From assembly GCF_001299635.1 (NCBI RefSeq), contig NZ_JRHN01000028.1:1-64000 (forward strand): 64,000 nucleotides of DNA, read 5' to 3'. The notes under the pieces were generated by a model. The model was not told the DNA's origin and made no database searches. It was given only the letters and a program-made list of their open reading frames with translations. Below, piece by piece: positions 8,754-18,252 of the stretch; position 1 is the stretch's first letter; every line of letters begins with the position of its first letter. The position numbers and the translations under genes were made by a program. This DNA is from Clostridioides difficile. GTDB lineage: Bacteria; Bacillota; Clostridia; Peptostreptococcales; Peptostreptococcaceae.

Positions 8754-11174
8754 TTGGTAACAATAAGCAAAAAGAAATTCAAGCAAAAATTTGAAGTGAA
8801 AATGTATAGCTTATATGCACAGTCTATCAAGGAAGCTACTAATGAACAATTGTTGAACGTATTATGTAGTTTATTGAAAGATGAAATAGCAAAAAAGTGG
8901 GTTGCAACAAAGTTAGACAAGAAAAAGGAAGTTTATTATTTTAGTCTTGAATTTTTAATAGGAAGACAATTAAAATCAAACTTACTAAATTTAAATATTG
9001 AAGAAGAAGTTAGAGAAGGCTTATCTGAATTAGGAATTAACTTGGATGATTTAGTTGAAGCTGAAGTAGACCCAGCCTTAGGAAATGGAGGTCTTGGTAG
9101 ATTAGCTGCTTGCTTTTTAGATTCTATGGCATCCTTGAATATAAGTGGTCAAGGGTATGGAATAAGATATAAATACGGTTTGTTTGAACAAAAATTTGTA
9201 AATGGTTATCAGGTAGAAGTACCTGATAACTGGCTTACAGAAGGACGATATGCTTGGGAAACTGTAAGGCCAAATGAAGCAGCAATGGTGAAGTTTGGTG
9301 GAGAGGTAGAATTAGTTAAGGAAGGTAGTCATTTAAAAGTAATGCATAAGAATTACCTTCCTGTAATGGCAATGCCTTATGATATCCCAATAATTGGGTA
9401 TCAAAATCAATGTATAAATACTTTAAGATTGTTTAAAAGTGAGATACCAAAGAGAGATTTTGGTGAACTTACTTCAAACGCTCTAAATTATTCTGGTAGC
9501 TATGAAGAGGCTTTAAAACATAAGTATTATACTGAGGAAATATCACAGGTACTATATCCAGATGATTCAAATTATGCAGGAAAGTTATTGAGATTAAAAC
9601 AAGAATACTTTTTTGTAAGTGCAGGGATACAAGATATAATAAGAAAATATAAAAAGAACAAACTGGATATTAGCAATTTATGTGATAAGGTAGCAATTCA
9701 TATAAATGATACACACCCTACCTTATGTATACCAGAACTTATGAGAATTCTGCTTGATGAAGAAAACTTATCTTGGGATGAGGCATGGCAAATAACTAAA
9801 AAAACAGTATCTTATACTAATCATACTATAATGTCAGAAGCAATGGAAAAATGGCCTGTAGGTATGATGAAAGAGCTATTACCAAGAATTTATATGATAA
9901 TAGAAGAAATAAATAGAAGATATGTAGAGGAATTAAATAATAAAGGATATGACCAAGATAGAATAAATAGAATGAGTATAATAAGCTGGGATAACATCAA
10001 CATGGCAAATTTATGTATTGTCACAAGTCACAGTGTAAATGGAGTTGCTAAGCTTCATACTCAAATTCTTAAAACAGAGGTATTGAAAGATTTCTACCAA
10101 GATGAGCCAAATAAATTTAATAATAAGACTAATGGAATTGCACATAGGCGATGGCTTATAAGTTCAAATCCTGAACTTAGCAATTTAATTACAGATTTAA
10201 TTGGTGATTCATGGAAGAAAGATACTTTACAGTTAAAGAATATTGAAAAATTTAAAAATGATTCTTCTGTTTTACAGAGACTTGATGATATAAAATACAA
10301 TAATAAAGCAAATTTAGCAAAGCTTATAAAAGATAAATACGATTTAAATATCGACCCAAATTCAATATTTGATGTTCAGGTTAAGAGATTACATGCTTAT
10401 AAGAGACAGTTGTTGAATATATTTAATGTACTTCATATGTATCATGAGTTACTTGATAATCCTAATTTAAATATTGACCCGAGAACTTTTATATTTGGTG
10501 CAAAAGCTGCACCAGGATATTATTTAGCTAAATGTATAATCAAATTTATAAATTCTGTTGCAAGTACTATAAACAATGATGTCAGAGTAAGGGACAAGTT
10601 AAAAGTAGTGTTTTTAGAGAATTATGGAGTATCATTAGCAGAGATAATAATACCAGCAGCAAATGTTAGTGAACAAATATCAACTACAACAAAGGAAGCA
10701 TCAGGAACAAGTAATATGAAGTTTATGATGAATGGTGCTATAACTTTGGCTACACTAGATGGCGCAAATGTAGAGATATGTGAACAAGTAGGAAAAGAAA
10801 ACATGTTTTTATTTGGACTTAGTGCAGAGCAAGTGTTGAATTATAATAAGTATGGTGGATATTCTTCACTTGACTTATACCATTCTAATATGAATATAAA
10901 AAGGGTAGTAGATGATTTAATAAATGGATTTATTCCTAATCTAGGTGAAGAAGGAAGAAGTATCTATAATTCACTTACCACTTACAATGATGAATATTTT
11001 GTATTGAGAGATTTTGAGAATTATGGTGAAGCTCAAGCTGATATAAACAGGTTATATAGAGATAAAGAAAAATGGAATACAATGTCTTTAGTTAATATAG
11101 CTAACTCAGGATTTTTCTCCTCAGATAGAACAATTTCTGAATATGCAAAAGACGTTTGGTTTAAAAGGGTGTGA
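8754..11174 (+). CDS. glgP: Glycogen/maltodextrin phosphorylase
   Basis: Releases glucose-1-phosphate from alpha-glucan ends with phosphate and PLP. A GT35-family protein of about 806 residues, the normal length. It has the EVDPALGNGGLGRLAAC region near the N-terminus and the PLP region EASGTSNMKFMMNGA, with the lysine at codon 656 in this numbering. I choose the TTG at 8754 because AAAGGAGTGG lies 5-9 bases upstream. A longer frame from GTG 8733 would place that site inside the gene and overlap glgA. Having synthase and phosphorylase in one operon implies coordinated storage and recovery. Confidence 0.95.
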   Translation: MVTISKKKFKQKFEVKMYSLYAQSIKEATNEQLLNVLCSLLKDEIAKKWVATKLDKKKEVYYFSLEFLIGRQLKSNLLNLNIEEEVREGLSELGINLDDLVEAEVDPALGNGGLGRLAACFLDSMASLNISGQGYGIRYKYGLFEQKFVNGYQVEVPDNWLTEGRYAWETVRPNEAAMVKFGGEVELVKEGSHLKVMHKNYLPVMAMPYDIPIIGYQNQCINTLRLFKSEIPKRDFGELTSNALNYSGSYEEALKHKYYTEEISQVLYPDDSNYAGKLLRLKQEYFFVSAGIQDIIRKYKKNKLDISNLCDKVAIHINDTHPTLCIPELMRILLDEENLSWDEAWQITKKTVSYTNHTIMSEAMEKWPVGMMKELLPRIYMIIEEINRRYVEELNNKGYDQDRINRMSIISWDNINMANLCIVTSHSVNGVAKLHTQILKTEVLKDFYQDEPNKFNNKTNGIAHRRWLISSNPELSNLITDLIGDSWKKDTLQLKNIEKFKNDSSVLQRLDDIKYNNKANLAKLIKDKYDLNIDPNSIFDVQVKRLHAYKRQLLNIFNVLHMYHELLDNPNLNIDPRTFIFGAKAAPGYYLAKCIIKFINSVASTINNDVRVRDKLKVVFLENYGVSLAEIIIPAANVSEQISTTTKEASGTSNMKFMMNGAITLATLDGANVEICEQVGKENMFLFGLSAEQVLNYNKYGGYSSLDLYHSNMNIKRVVDDLINGFIPNLGEEGRSIYNSLTTYNDEYFVLRDFENYGEAQADINRLYRDKEKWNTMSLVNIANSGFFSSDRTISEYAKDVWFKRV

Positions 11175-11178
11175 TTAG

Positions 11179-13044
11179 ATGCAAGATATAATAGAATATA
11201 ACTCTTGGGATAAAAATTTTAAGGCTCCATTTGGAGCTTTAAAATTTGATGAGGGATTGACTATTTATGTTAAAGTAAATGAAGGATATAATGTCGATTC
11301 TATTTCCCTAGAAATAAATAAAGAAGAAGAAATGAGAACAATAACTTTAAATGAAGAATTAAGTAATGATAAACTTGGAAAGTGTTTCTGTTGCAAGATG
11401 GAAAACTTTGAAGAGACAGGTGTTTATTTTTATTATTTTAAAGTTGATGTTGAAGTGGATGGCAATAAAAAAACTGTATTTTATGGAAAGAATAGAGAAA
11501 ATGGATATTCTTGTGAGTATGACTACAATGATATAAATAAATATCAAATCACTGTTTATAAAGATTTTAAAGTACCAACATGGTATAAAGAAGGAATACT
11601 TTATCATATATTTGTAGACCGATTTAATAATGGCAATCGAAATGGTAAAATTGACAATCCTAAAAAGAATAGCTTTATATATGGGAATTGGGAAGATATA
11701 CCTATGTACATAAAAGACAGCAAAGGTGATATTATAAGGTGGGACTTCCATGGTGGTAATTTGAGAGGGATAATCAACAAACTTGGATATCTAAAAAAAC
11801 TAGGAGTAAGTATACTATATTTAAGCCCTATATTTGAAGCATCTAGTAATCATAAGTATGATACAGGTGATTATAAAAAGATTGACCCAATGTTTGGAGA
11901 TGAAGAGACATTTAAAGAGCTTATTAATAAAGCAAAAGAAAAAGATATGTCAATAGTATTAGATGGTGTTTTTAGCCATACTGGAGCAGATAGTAAATAT
12001 TTTAATATGTATGGAAACTATAATAGCCTAGGAGCATATCAATCGAAAGAGTCTCCATATTATCCATGGTACATGTTTGAAGACTTTCCTCAAAAGTACA
12101 AAAGTTGGTGGGATGTTAAGACATTACCAAATATAAATGAACTAGAAGATAGCTATATGGACTATATAATATATGACAAAGATAGTGTTATAAATAAGTG
12201 GATAGATATGGGTGTTAAAGGTTGGAGGTTAGATGTTGCAGATGAACTACCAACTAAGTTTATAAGAGAGTTAAAAAAGGAACTAAAAAAAGCTGACGAT
12301 GATTCAATTCTTATAGGAGAAGTCTGGGAAGATGCGTCAAATAAGATTAGTTATGGTCAAAGAAGAAGTTATCTATTGGGTGAAGAATTGGATTCTGTTA
12401 TGGGGTATCCTTTTAGAAACAATATGTTTTCTTTTTTAAAAGGAGAAATTAAATCATATGAACTTTGCAATAGATATATGCAGATTAAGGAAAATTATCC
12501 AAAAGAATCATTTAAGTCTAATTTAAATTTAATTGGCACACATGATGTTACAAGAGCTAAAACTGAATTAAATTATGATGTGGATTTAGTGAAGCTTGCA
12601 GTAGCTGTACAGATGACCTTTGAAGGTGTACCATATATATACTATGGAGATGAAGCAGGTCTTTGTGGAGGTGTTGACCCAGATAATAGAAGAACATATC
12701 CATGGAAAAATGAAGATGAAGATATGCTTAGTTTCTATAAGGATATTATAAAAATTAGAAATAAAAATACACTTTTAAGCTCAGGAGATACAGACTTTAT
12801 ATATACAGAAAATAATTCTGTGTTTGCTTTTATTAGGTTTAATGAAAATAATGATAGAGTATTAATTTTGGTAAATAGAAGTGAGAGTACTGAAAGAATA
12901 TCATTAAATATAGATGGCAGTTTTATTGAAGAAATACCAATAAAGTATAGCCCTAAAAATGTAAATAATACTACACAAATTGAAAATAATGAATTGAGAA
13001 TTGATTTAGGAGCAAAATCATTTGGCATTTTTAGAATAAATTAA
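11179..13044 (+). CDS. GH13 alpha-glucan hydrolase (neopullulanase/maltodextrin-glucosidase-like)
   Basis: 621 residues: N-terminal beta-sandwich like CBM34 (about 1-125), then the GH13 (beta/alpha)8 barrel from about 130 with all four signature regions: DGVFSHTG; GWRLDVADE with nucleophile Asp352; LIGEVWED with acid/base Glu381; and GTHDVTR with Asp456. The CBM34-like N-terminus and barrel fit the neopullulanase/cyclomaltodextrinase group, which cuts short alpha-glucans. It has no signal peptide, so it acts in the cytoplasm. It starts 4 bases after glgP, so it is the last gene of the glycogen operon and probably trims phosphorylase limit products. Confidence 0.88.
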   Translation: MQDIIEYNSWDKNFKAPFGALKFDEGLTIYVKVNEGYNVDSISLEINKEEEMRTITLNEELSNDKLGKCFCCKMENFEETGVYFYYFKVDVEVDGNKKTVFYGKNRENGYSCEYDYNDINKYQITVYKDFKVPTWYKEGILYHIFVDRFNNGNRNGKIDNPKKNSFIYGNWEDIPMYIKDSKGDIIRWDFHGGNLRGIINKLGYLKKLGVSILYLSPIFEASSNHKYDTGDYKKIDPMFGDEETFKELINKAKEKDMSIVLDGVFSHTGADSKYFNMYGNYNSLGAYQSKESPYYPWYMFEDFPQKYKSWWDVKTLPNINELEDSYMDYIIYDKDSVINKWIDMGVKGWRLDVADELPTKFIRELKKELKKADDDSILIGEVWEDASNKISYGQRRSYLLGEELDSVMGYPFRNNMFSFLKGEIKSYELCNRYMQIKENYPKESFKSNLNLIGTHDVTRAKTELNYDVDLVKLAVAVQMTFEGVPYIYYGDEAGLCGGVDPDNRRTYPWKNEDEDMLSFYKDIIKIRNKNTLLSSGDTDFIYTENNSVFAFIRFNENNDRVLILVNRSESTERISLNIDGSFIEEIPIKYSPKNVNNTTQIENNELRIDLGAKSFGIFRIN

Positions 13045-13073
13045 ATACTTGATTTAAAAAATAAAGAGAAAGT

Positions 13074-13126
13074 AAAAATGTAGAAAAAATTTTGATAAAT
13101 CAAAACTTTTTCTACATTTTTTGTTT
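13074..13126 (+). terminator. Terminator of the glycogen operon
   Basis: 22-base arms (13074-13095 and 13100-13121), a 4-base loop, then a T-rich tail. Confidence 0.9.
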
Positions 13127-13284
13127 AAATTACTATAAGAATTTTAGTATTTCAAAATATTACAAACAAGTATAAAAAATATGATAATTGTGATATTATA
13201 TAAATGAGTAAGGTAAAACTGAACCTCTCTACCAAAGTTGGCGGGAGATTTAACTTTTATAATCTTAATATGGAGGAACGTCTT

Positions 13285-13923
13285 ATGAAGGTAGATCCAC
13301 TTACAACTCAAGTATATGACTATATATCAAAAAAAATCCAAAATGGAGAGTATGAAGCTAATCAGAGAATTACTGAATCTGAGATTTGTAACTCTATAGG
13401 AGTTAGTAGAACACCAGCAAGGGAAGCACTAACGAGGTTGGCGGGTGAAAATTTACTAGAAAAGATACCTAATAAAGGATTTGTTGTAAAAGAATTTCAA
13501 GAAAAGGAAAAACTAGACACCTATTCTGTAATTGGAGTATTGGATGCTTTAGCAGGTTCTTCAGCAGTACAAAATTTAACTGAATCAGACTTAATAAAAA
13601 TGGAAGAATTAACAGAAATGATGACTATATCTATAAAGTATAAAAATTACAGTAACTATTTAAAATTAAGTAATGAATTTCACGATATATACATAGCTAA
13701 ATCAGAAAATCAAGTGTTAATAAATCTATTGAATTCTTTAAGATATAATTTTATGTCAAAGTCATATACTAGTAATAATGAAGATGAGTTATATAAAATG
13801 TTGACATACAGTAATAATCAACATATTGAAGTAGTAAAATTTATGAAAGAGAATGATTTAGAAAATGTTGAAAGAATTCTGAGAGAACATTGGAAAACGA
13901 TACCTGTATCGGAGATGCAATAA
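13285..13923 (+). CDS. GntR-family (FadR subfamily) transcription regulator
   Basis: 212 residues: winged helix-turn-helix at about 8-75 (ITESEICNSIGVSRTPAREALTRL is the recognition region) and an FCD-type all-helical ligand domain at about 80-205. Such regulators sense small organic acids or sugar acids. Target genes are not evident: neighbours on both sides are separated by terminators. The start at 13285 is supported by GGAGG 8 bases upstream; the frame is open further upstream to 13204 but without a ribosome site. Confidence 0.9.
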   Translation: MKVDPLTTQVYDYISKKIQNGEYEANQRITESEICNSIGVSRTPAREALTRLAGENLLEKIPNKGFVVKEFQEKEKLDTYSVIGVLDALAGSSAVQNLTESDLIKMEELTEMMTISIKYKNYSNYLKLSNEFHDIYIAKSENQVLINLLNSLRYNFMSKSYTSNNEDELYKMLTYSNNQHIEVVKFMKENDLENVERILREHWKTIPVSEMQ

Positions 13924-13958
13924 AGAGGAGCTTTTATAAAGCTTCTCTTTATTTTTTT
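13922..13958 (+). terminator. Terminator after the gntR-type gene
   Basis: A 12-bp stem with one G-U pair (13922-13933 / 13939-13950) that overlaps the stop codon, then ATTTTTTT. Confidence 0.85.
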
Positions 13959-14036
13959 ATATATATTTATGTTTTTTGTTAATTATTAATAAAAAAAATA
14001 TGAATAAAATTAATTAAAAATAAAATTAATTTTATG

Positions 14037-14065
14037 TTGCTGTTTGCATAAGAATATAGTATTAT
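14037..14065 (+). promoter_or_regulatory. Promoter of the MerR-type regulator gene
   Basis: TTGCTG, 17 bases, TATTAT. The expected transcription start (about 14071-14073) falls on or just after the ATG at 14070, which bears on the choice of start codon for the next gene. Confidence 0.6.
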
Positions 14066-14069
14066 TTTA

Positions 14070-14909
14070 ATGCAAAATATAAAGGGGGGAGATTATATAA
14101 AAACATATTTTTCAATAGGTGAAGTATCTAAGCTTTTTGGGTTATCAATAAAAACTCTGAGATACTATGATAAAATAGGTATACTAAAACCAGCATATGT
14201 AAATCAAGAAAATAAATATAGATATTATTCAAGAGAGCAGTTTATGAGTATAGATGTAATTAAGTACTGCAAGATTATGGGAATGACTCTTGAAGATATA
14301 AAAAAATTGATTGATTCAGATGGTTCAATAAAATCTATGTTGAATACAATTAATGAGCAGAAAAAAATGATAGAAAATAAAATAAAAGAATTATCAGATG
14401 TAAAAAAATGTTTAAATGATATAGAATCTAATGTAAATGAATTATTGGAATATGGTTTAAATCAGGTATTTGTAAAATACAATAAAGAAAGAAAAGTAAG
14501 TGTTTATAAATGTGATTCAAAAGATGAAGTTGAGTTTGAGATGTATCTTAGACGTGTTATCTTACATGTTCAGGAAAAATACAACGATGTCTATCCTATA
14601 ATCTCAGGTAGTATTTCTTATGAAAAAGTAATTAAAGAAGGAGATACATTATTATATGATAACATAGTTGATTTTACAAGGAGAGACAATTATGAAAATG
14701 AATATATTTTGCCAGAAGGAGAATATCTAACTATACTATATGATGATAATTGGAATAATGCTTATGATTATTATCAAAAAATAATAGATTATGCTAAGGA
14801 TAACAATATAGAAACTGTTGGTGATTTTAATGAAATATGGATACTCTCTAGAGTAGACTCAGATTCAAAAGAAAAGACATTAGTTCAGTTAGAAATAAGA
14901 AAAAAATAG
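14070..14909 (+). CDS. MerR-family regulator with GyrI-like effector domain (BmrR-like)
   Basis: Up to 279 residues: MerR helix-turn-helix (YFSIGEVSKLFGLSIKTLRYYDKIGIL), a coiled-coil dimerisation helix (about 75-120), and a C-terminal GyrI-like ligand domain (about 125-275) as in BmrR. It most likely activates the MATE pump 97 bases downstream in response to a lipophilic cation. Start choice is odd. The first ATG (14070) has no ribosome site and sits at the predicted transcription start. A strong site AAAGGGGGGA (14081-14090) lies inside the frame, 7 bases before an in-frame ATA at 14097, where the family's usual N-terminus (KTYFSIGEVSKLF) begins. I list the ATG frame but suspect initiation at AUA. 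Confidence 0.85.
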   Translation: MQNIKGGDYIKTYFSIGEVSKLFGLSIKTLRYYDKIGILKPAYVNQENKYRYYSREQFMSIDVIKYCKIMGMTLEDIKKLIDSDGSIKSMLNTINEQKKMIENKIKELSDVKKCLNDIESNVNELLEYGLNQVFVKYNKERKVSVYKCDSKDEVEFEMYLRRVILHVQEKYNDVYPIISGSISYEKVIKEGDTLLYDNIVDFTRRDNYENEYILPEGEYLTILYDDNWNNAYDYYQKIIDYAKDNNIETVGDFNEIWILSRVDSDSKEKTLVQLEIRKK

Positions 14910-14922
14910 TATACAAAAAAAC

Positions 14923-14953
14923 TTGACTCTCCCCTCAGAGGATATATTAATAT
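14923..14953 (+). promoter_or_regulatory. MerR-type promoter/operator with 19-bp spacer for the MATE gene
   Basis: TTGACT and TAATAT are separated by 19 bases, two more than optimal, and the spacer holds the dyad TCCCCTCAGAGGA. The long spacer is the hallmark of MerR-family activation, and the spacer sequence resembles the Bacillus bmr operator as I recall it. It sits between the BmrR-like gene and the pump. Confidence 0.8.
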
Positions 14954-15006
14954 TTTATATAGTGGAATAATAATTATCATAATAATATATAGAGGGGTGA
15001 TTTATA

Positions 15007-16311
15007 ATGATAAAAAAATTTTTAGAATATGCCATACCATCAGCTCTTGCTATGTTTGTATCATCATTTAATACTATATTAGATGGAATATTTTTGGGAA
15101 AAGGACTAGGTGATGCAGCACTTACAGCTGTTAGTATAGTGGTGCCTCTTGTTATGGTGTTTTTAGGGTTATCTAGTTTAATGGCAGTTGGAGGAGGAGC
15201 ATTAGTATCAAAAAACTTTGGTTCTGGAGATGATGAAAGGGCTATAAATATATTTAGGCAAGTTATAAAAGTTTTAATATTGGGTAGTGTATCTCTTACA
15301 ATATTTTGTATACTTTTTTCAAATCATATTGTTAGATTTATGGGAGCAACTGAAAGCTTAGTTGGATTATCTGCTGAGTACTTAACCTTTTATGCTGTTT
15401 TTTGTCTTCCAAACTTACTAGGACTTGTTTTCTGTAGCTTTTTAAGAAATGATGGAAGACCAAAACTTGCAATGATAGCAACTTTGTCAGGGACAATTTT
15501 TCATATAGCTTTGAATTATATATTTATATTTAAACTTGGATTTGGTATAAAGAGTGCAGCAATTGCAAGTGGATTAGGTCAGTTATCAACACTAATGATA
15601 ATGCTACCTCATTTTGTATTTAAGAAAGGTAAATTGTCCTTTGGAACAGCTAAAATAGAAAAAGATGTTTTAAAAGAATTGTTTGCAATAGGGTTCCCTT
15701 CATTTTTTGCAGAGTGCGCTTTTTCAATAATAATACTTGCACATAATATAGTTTTAACAAGAGTGGTTGGAGATGTAGGTCTTTCAGCTTATGCTGTAGT
15801 GAACTATATAACTACAAATATTTATAATCTTCTAATGGGAATAACTTTGGGTGTTCAGCCACTTATAAGCTATAATTTTGGTTCTAAAGAGACTAATAAA
15901 ATGTTAAGTTATTATAGTATGGCAACGAAGTTGAGTATTTTTGTGTCTGTAATATTTACAATAGTGTGCTTCTTGTTTGGAAGAGAGATTATAAAAATAT
16001 TTACAAGTGATGAAGAGATTATTTTAATGGCATACGTTGCACTTAATATGGCTAATATAGCTTACCTTATGATTGGAAAAAATTTAACAACAACTATGTA
16101 TTATCAAGCAATAGAAATGCCAATACATTCTAATGTTATAGGGGCTTTGCGTTCAATTTTACTTTTACCTATTATATTGATTATTTTTTCTAAGTTATTT
16201 GGAGCAAATGGAATATGGGTAAGTATGGCTATTTCAGAGCTTTTAACAGTTTTGATTATGAGTAAAGCAGTGAATATAAAGGAATGCACAAAAAATGCTA
16301 TAAGTTTATAG
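15007..16311 (+). CDS. MATE-family multidrug efflux transporter
   Basis: 434 residues, about 12 membrane segments in two homologous halves, typical of NorM/DinF-type sodium- or proton-driven exporters (early ILDGIFLGKGLGDAALTAVSIV region). It has an AGAGGGGTG ribosome site and lies directly behind a MerR-type promoter and the BmrR-like regulator, so it is probably induced by its own cationic substrates. Substrates cannot be read from sequence. Confidence 0.9.
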   Translation: MIKKFLEYAIPSALAMFVSSFNTILDGIFLGKGLGDAALTAVSIVVPLVMVFLGLSSLMAVGGGALVSKNFGSGDDERAINIFRQVIKVLILGSVSLTIFCILFSNHIVRFMGATESLVGLSAEYLTFYAVFCLPNLLGLVFCSFLRNDGRPKLAMIATLSGTIFHIALNYIFIFKLGFGIKSAAIASGLGQLSTLMIMLPHFVFKKGKLSFGTAKIEKDVLKELFAIGFPSFFAECAFSIIILAHNIVLTRVVGDVGLSAYAVVNYITTNIYNLLMGITLGVQPLISYNFGSKETNKMLSYYSMATKLSIFVSVIFTIVCFLFGREIIKIFTSDEEIILMAYVALNMANIAYLMIGKNLTTTMYYQAIEMPIHSNVIGALRSILLLPIILIIFSKLFGANGIWVSMAISELLTVLIMSKAVNIKECTKNAISL

Positions 16312-16337
16312 CATTTAATATTATAAATTATATAAGT

Positions 16338-16400
16338 AAGAGTTGTCTTAAAGCTGACTTTTTTAATCAAGTTTCAAGTTCAACTCTTTTATATTTTTTA
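16338..16400. terminator. Hairpin between convergent MATE genes
   Basis: AAGAGTTG (16338-16345) pairs with CAACTCTT (16381-16388), with T-rich sequence following on the plus strand. The loop is long, so this is a weak call. Confidence 0.4.
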
Positions 16401-16457
16401 TAAAAAATTTCCTCATTCATACAACACTCAACAGGAATGTATTATTTGATGATATAT

Positions 16458-17789
16458 TTAAAGATAAGTATAGGTATCTTTTTTCTTAAATATATAAAAT
16501 ACTGCCACAATGAATCCAAGAACTTCTGCTACAGGAACTGCCATCCAAACACCAAATTCTCCAAATATATTAGGAAGAATAAGAATAGCACCTACAATAA
16601 AAATGAAAGTTCTTGAAAATGATATAATGGCTGAGGTCTTTCCGTCTGAAAATGCGGTAAACATTGCAGAAGTAAAAACTCCTAATCCCATAACAATAAA
16701 AGATAGAGAGTAAATAGAAAATCCATGAAGTGTAATATCATAAACACTACTATTTACTGGAGTGAAAATTGTGATTGCTTCTGTTACTGTCAAATGAATC
16801 AAAAAGTTTGCTAATACTGTACCTATAAGCAAAAAAATAATACTGTTTTTAAATATACTCTGTAACTGCTCTTTGTCATCATTTCCATATTTGAAACTTA
16901 TGACAGGTGCAATTCCATTAGAATATCCAAAATAAAGAGCAGTGAATATATATTGAAAATAAAGTATGATTGTAATGGAAGCTACACCATCTTCTCCATA
17001 AAATTTTAATAGAACATAATTAAACAAAAAAGTTGTTACAGCATTTGCTAAATTTGTTACCATCTCAGATGAACCGTTTGTACAAGCTTTTATAAGTACT
17101 TGCCAATCTACTTTAGGTTTTATAAAGCATAATGAATTTTTCTTAGATGTAAAGAAAAATAACAAGCCCACGATTGCAGGAATACAATAACTTATTCCTG
17201 TAGCAATTGCTGCACCATTTACACCTAGATTCAAGGGTGCCATAAAAATATAATCTAAGACAATATTTGTAATACCAGCTAATAAAGTAACAGCTAATCC
17301 TAATGTTGGTTTTCCTACTGTAACAAAGAATGTTTGAAAAGCCGTTTGAAGAAAGAAAGCAGGAGCAAATGAAAATATAATTTTTGCATAACAGATAGTT
17401 AAGGGAGACTGAATGGGACTTACACCTAAAAGTAAAATAATTTCATCAATGAAAACATTCCCTAGAATCGCAATCAAAATTCCTATTAAAACCTCTATAG
17501 CAATTAAAAAGCTAAGATTTTCCTGTGCCTCTTTTTGTTTACCTTCACCTAATTTTCTTGCAATTATTGCACTACCACCAGTTGCAATCATAATTGCGAT
17601 TGCCATTTCAAAGCATATTGCAGGATAAAACATATTAACAGCAGATAAAGCAGTCGTGCCAATTAATCGTGATACAAACATTCCATCAACAATAATATAC
17701 ATAGATAAACTAATCATCATCACAATGTTAGGTATTGCAAATTGTAATAATGAACAAAAGGAAAACTTTTTAGCCAAAACATTATCCAT
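16458..17789 (-). CDS. MATE-family efflux transporter in MarR operon
   Basis: 443 residues with about 12 membrane segments in two MATE domains (VDGMFVSRLIGTTALSAVNM in the first helix region). Start ATG at 17789 follows AAGGAGGAAATC. It overlaps the end of the MarR-family gene by 8 bases, so the two are co-transcribed and coupled. A drug or toxic-metabolite exporter under MarR repression is the natural reading. It is only distantly similar to the convergent MATE gene next to it, so this is not a recent duplication. Confidence 0.9.
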   Translation of the reverse strand: MDNVLAKKFSFCSLLQFAIPNIVMMISLSMYIIVDGMFVSRLIGTTALSAVNMFYPAICFEMAIAIMIATGGSAIIARKLGEGKQKEAQENLSFLIAIEVLIGILIAILGNVFIDEIILLLGVSPIQSPLTICYAKIIFSFAPAFFLQTAFQTFFVTVGKPTLGLAVTLLAGITNIVLDYIFMAPLNLGVNGAAIATGISYCIPAIVGLLFFFTSKKNSLCFIKPKVDWQVLIKACTNGSSEMVTNLANAVTTFLFNYVLLKFYGEDGVASITIILYFQYIFTALYFGYSNGIAPVISFKYGNDDKEQLQSIFKNSIIFLLIGTVLANFLIHLTVTEAITIFTPVNSSVYDITLHGFSIYSLSFIVMGLGVFTSAMFTAFSDGKTSAIISFSRTFIFIVGAILILPNIFGEFGVWMAVPVAEVLGFIVAVFYIFKKKDTYTYL

Positions 17790-18216
17790 TATTGATTTCC
17801 TCCTTGAGTAATTCATAATATTTTGTGTTACTTACAATTAGCTGATTTATCAATTCTTCACCTAATTCTTCCATTACATTTTCTTCCATTTGAAGTAATG
17901 GCTTTAATATCTCGCAAGCGAAATCACTTCCTTTAGGTGTAAATGTAATCAATCGTTCCCTTTTATTTTCTTCATTTGGGGTAATTAAAATATAACCTTT
18001 TTTTTCAAAATCAAATAAAATTCCATGAACTGTTTGTTTAGGTAAAGCCCACCAATCACATATTTGTTTTTGAGTGCATGTCTTAAAATCATACAAGGTA
18101 TATAGAACAAGCAAAGAATTGTAATTCAATTTATTCTTTTTCGCCCATATCCTATATAAATCCAATGTACTGCTTAAAGCAGAGTTTACAAGTCTAATTT
18201 GTTTTCTAATATCCAT
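17782..18216 (-). CDS. MarR-family transcription regulator
   Basis: 144 residues: winged helix-turn-helix with the recognition region CTQKQICDWWALPKQTVHGIL and a basic wing (EENKRERLITFTPKG). MarR proteins are dimeric repressors released by small ligands. Ribosome site TAGGAGGATATT. Its own promoter carries two near-identical 16-base dyads, which argues for autorepression of the marR-MATE operon. Confidence 0.92.
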   Translation of the reverse strand: MDIRKQIRLVNSALSSTLDLYRIWAKKNKLNYNSLLVLYTLYDFKTCTQKQICDWWALPKQTVHGILFDFEKKGYILITPNEENKRERLITFTPKGSDFACEILKPLLQMEENVMEELGEELINQLIVSNTKYYELLKEEINNG

Positions 18217-18230
18217 AATATCCTCCTAAT

Positions 18231-18246
18231 AGTACTAATCGGTACT
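18231..18246 (-). promoter_or_regulatory. MarR operator, downstream copy
   Basis: The minus strand reads AGTACCGATTAGTACT, an imperfect palindrome between the -10 and the ribosome site, with its centre 27 bases from the other copy. Confidence 0.7.
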
Positions 18247-18252
18247 TTATGT

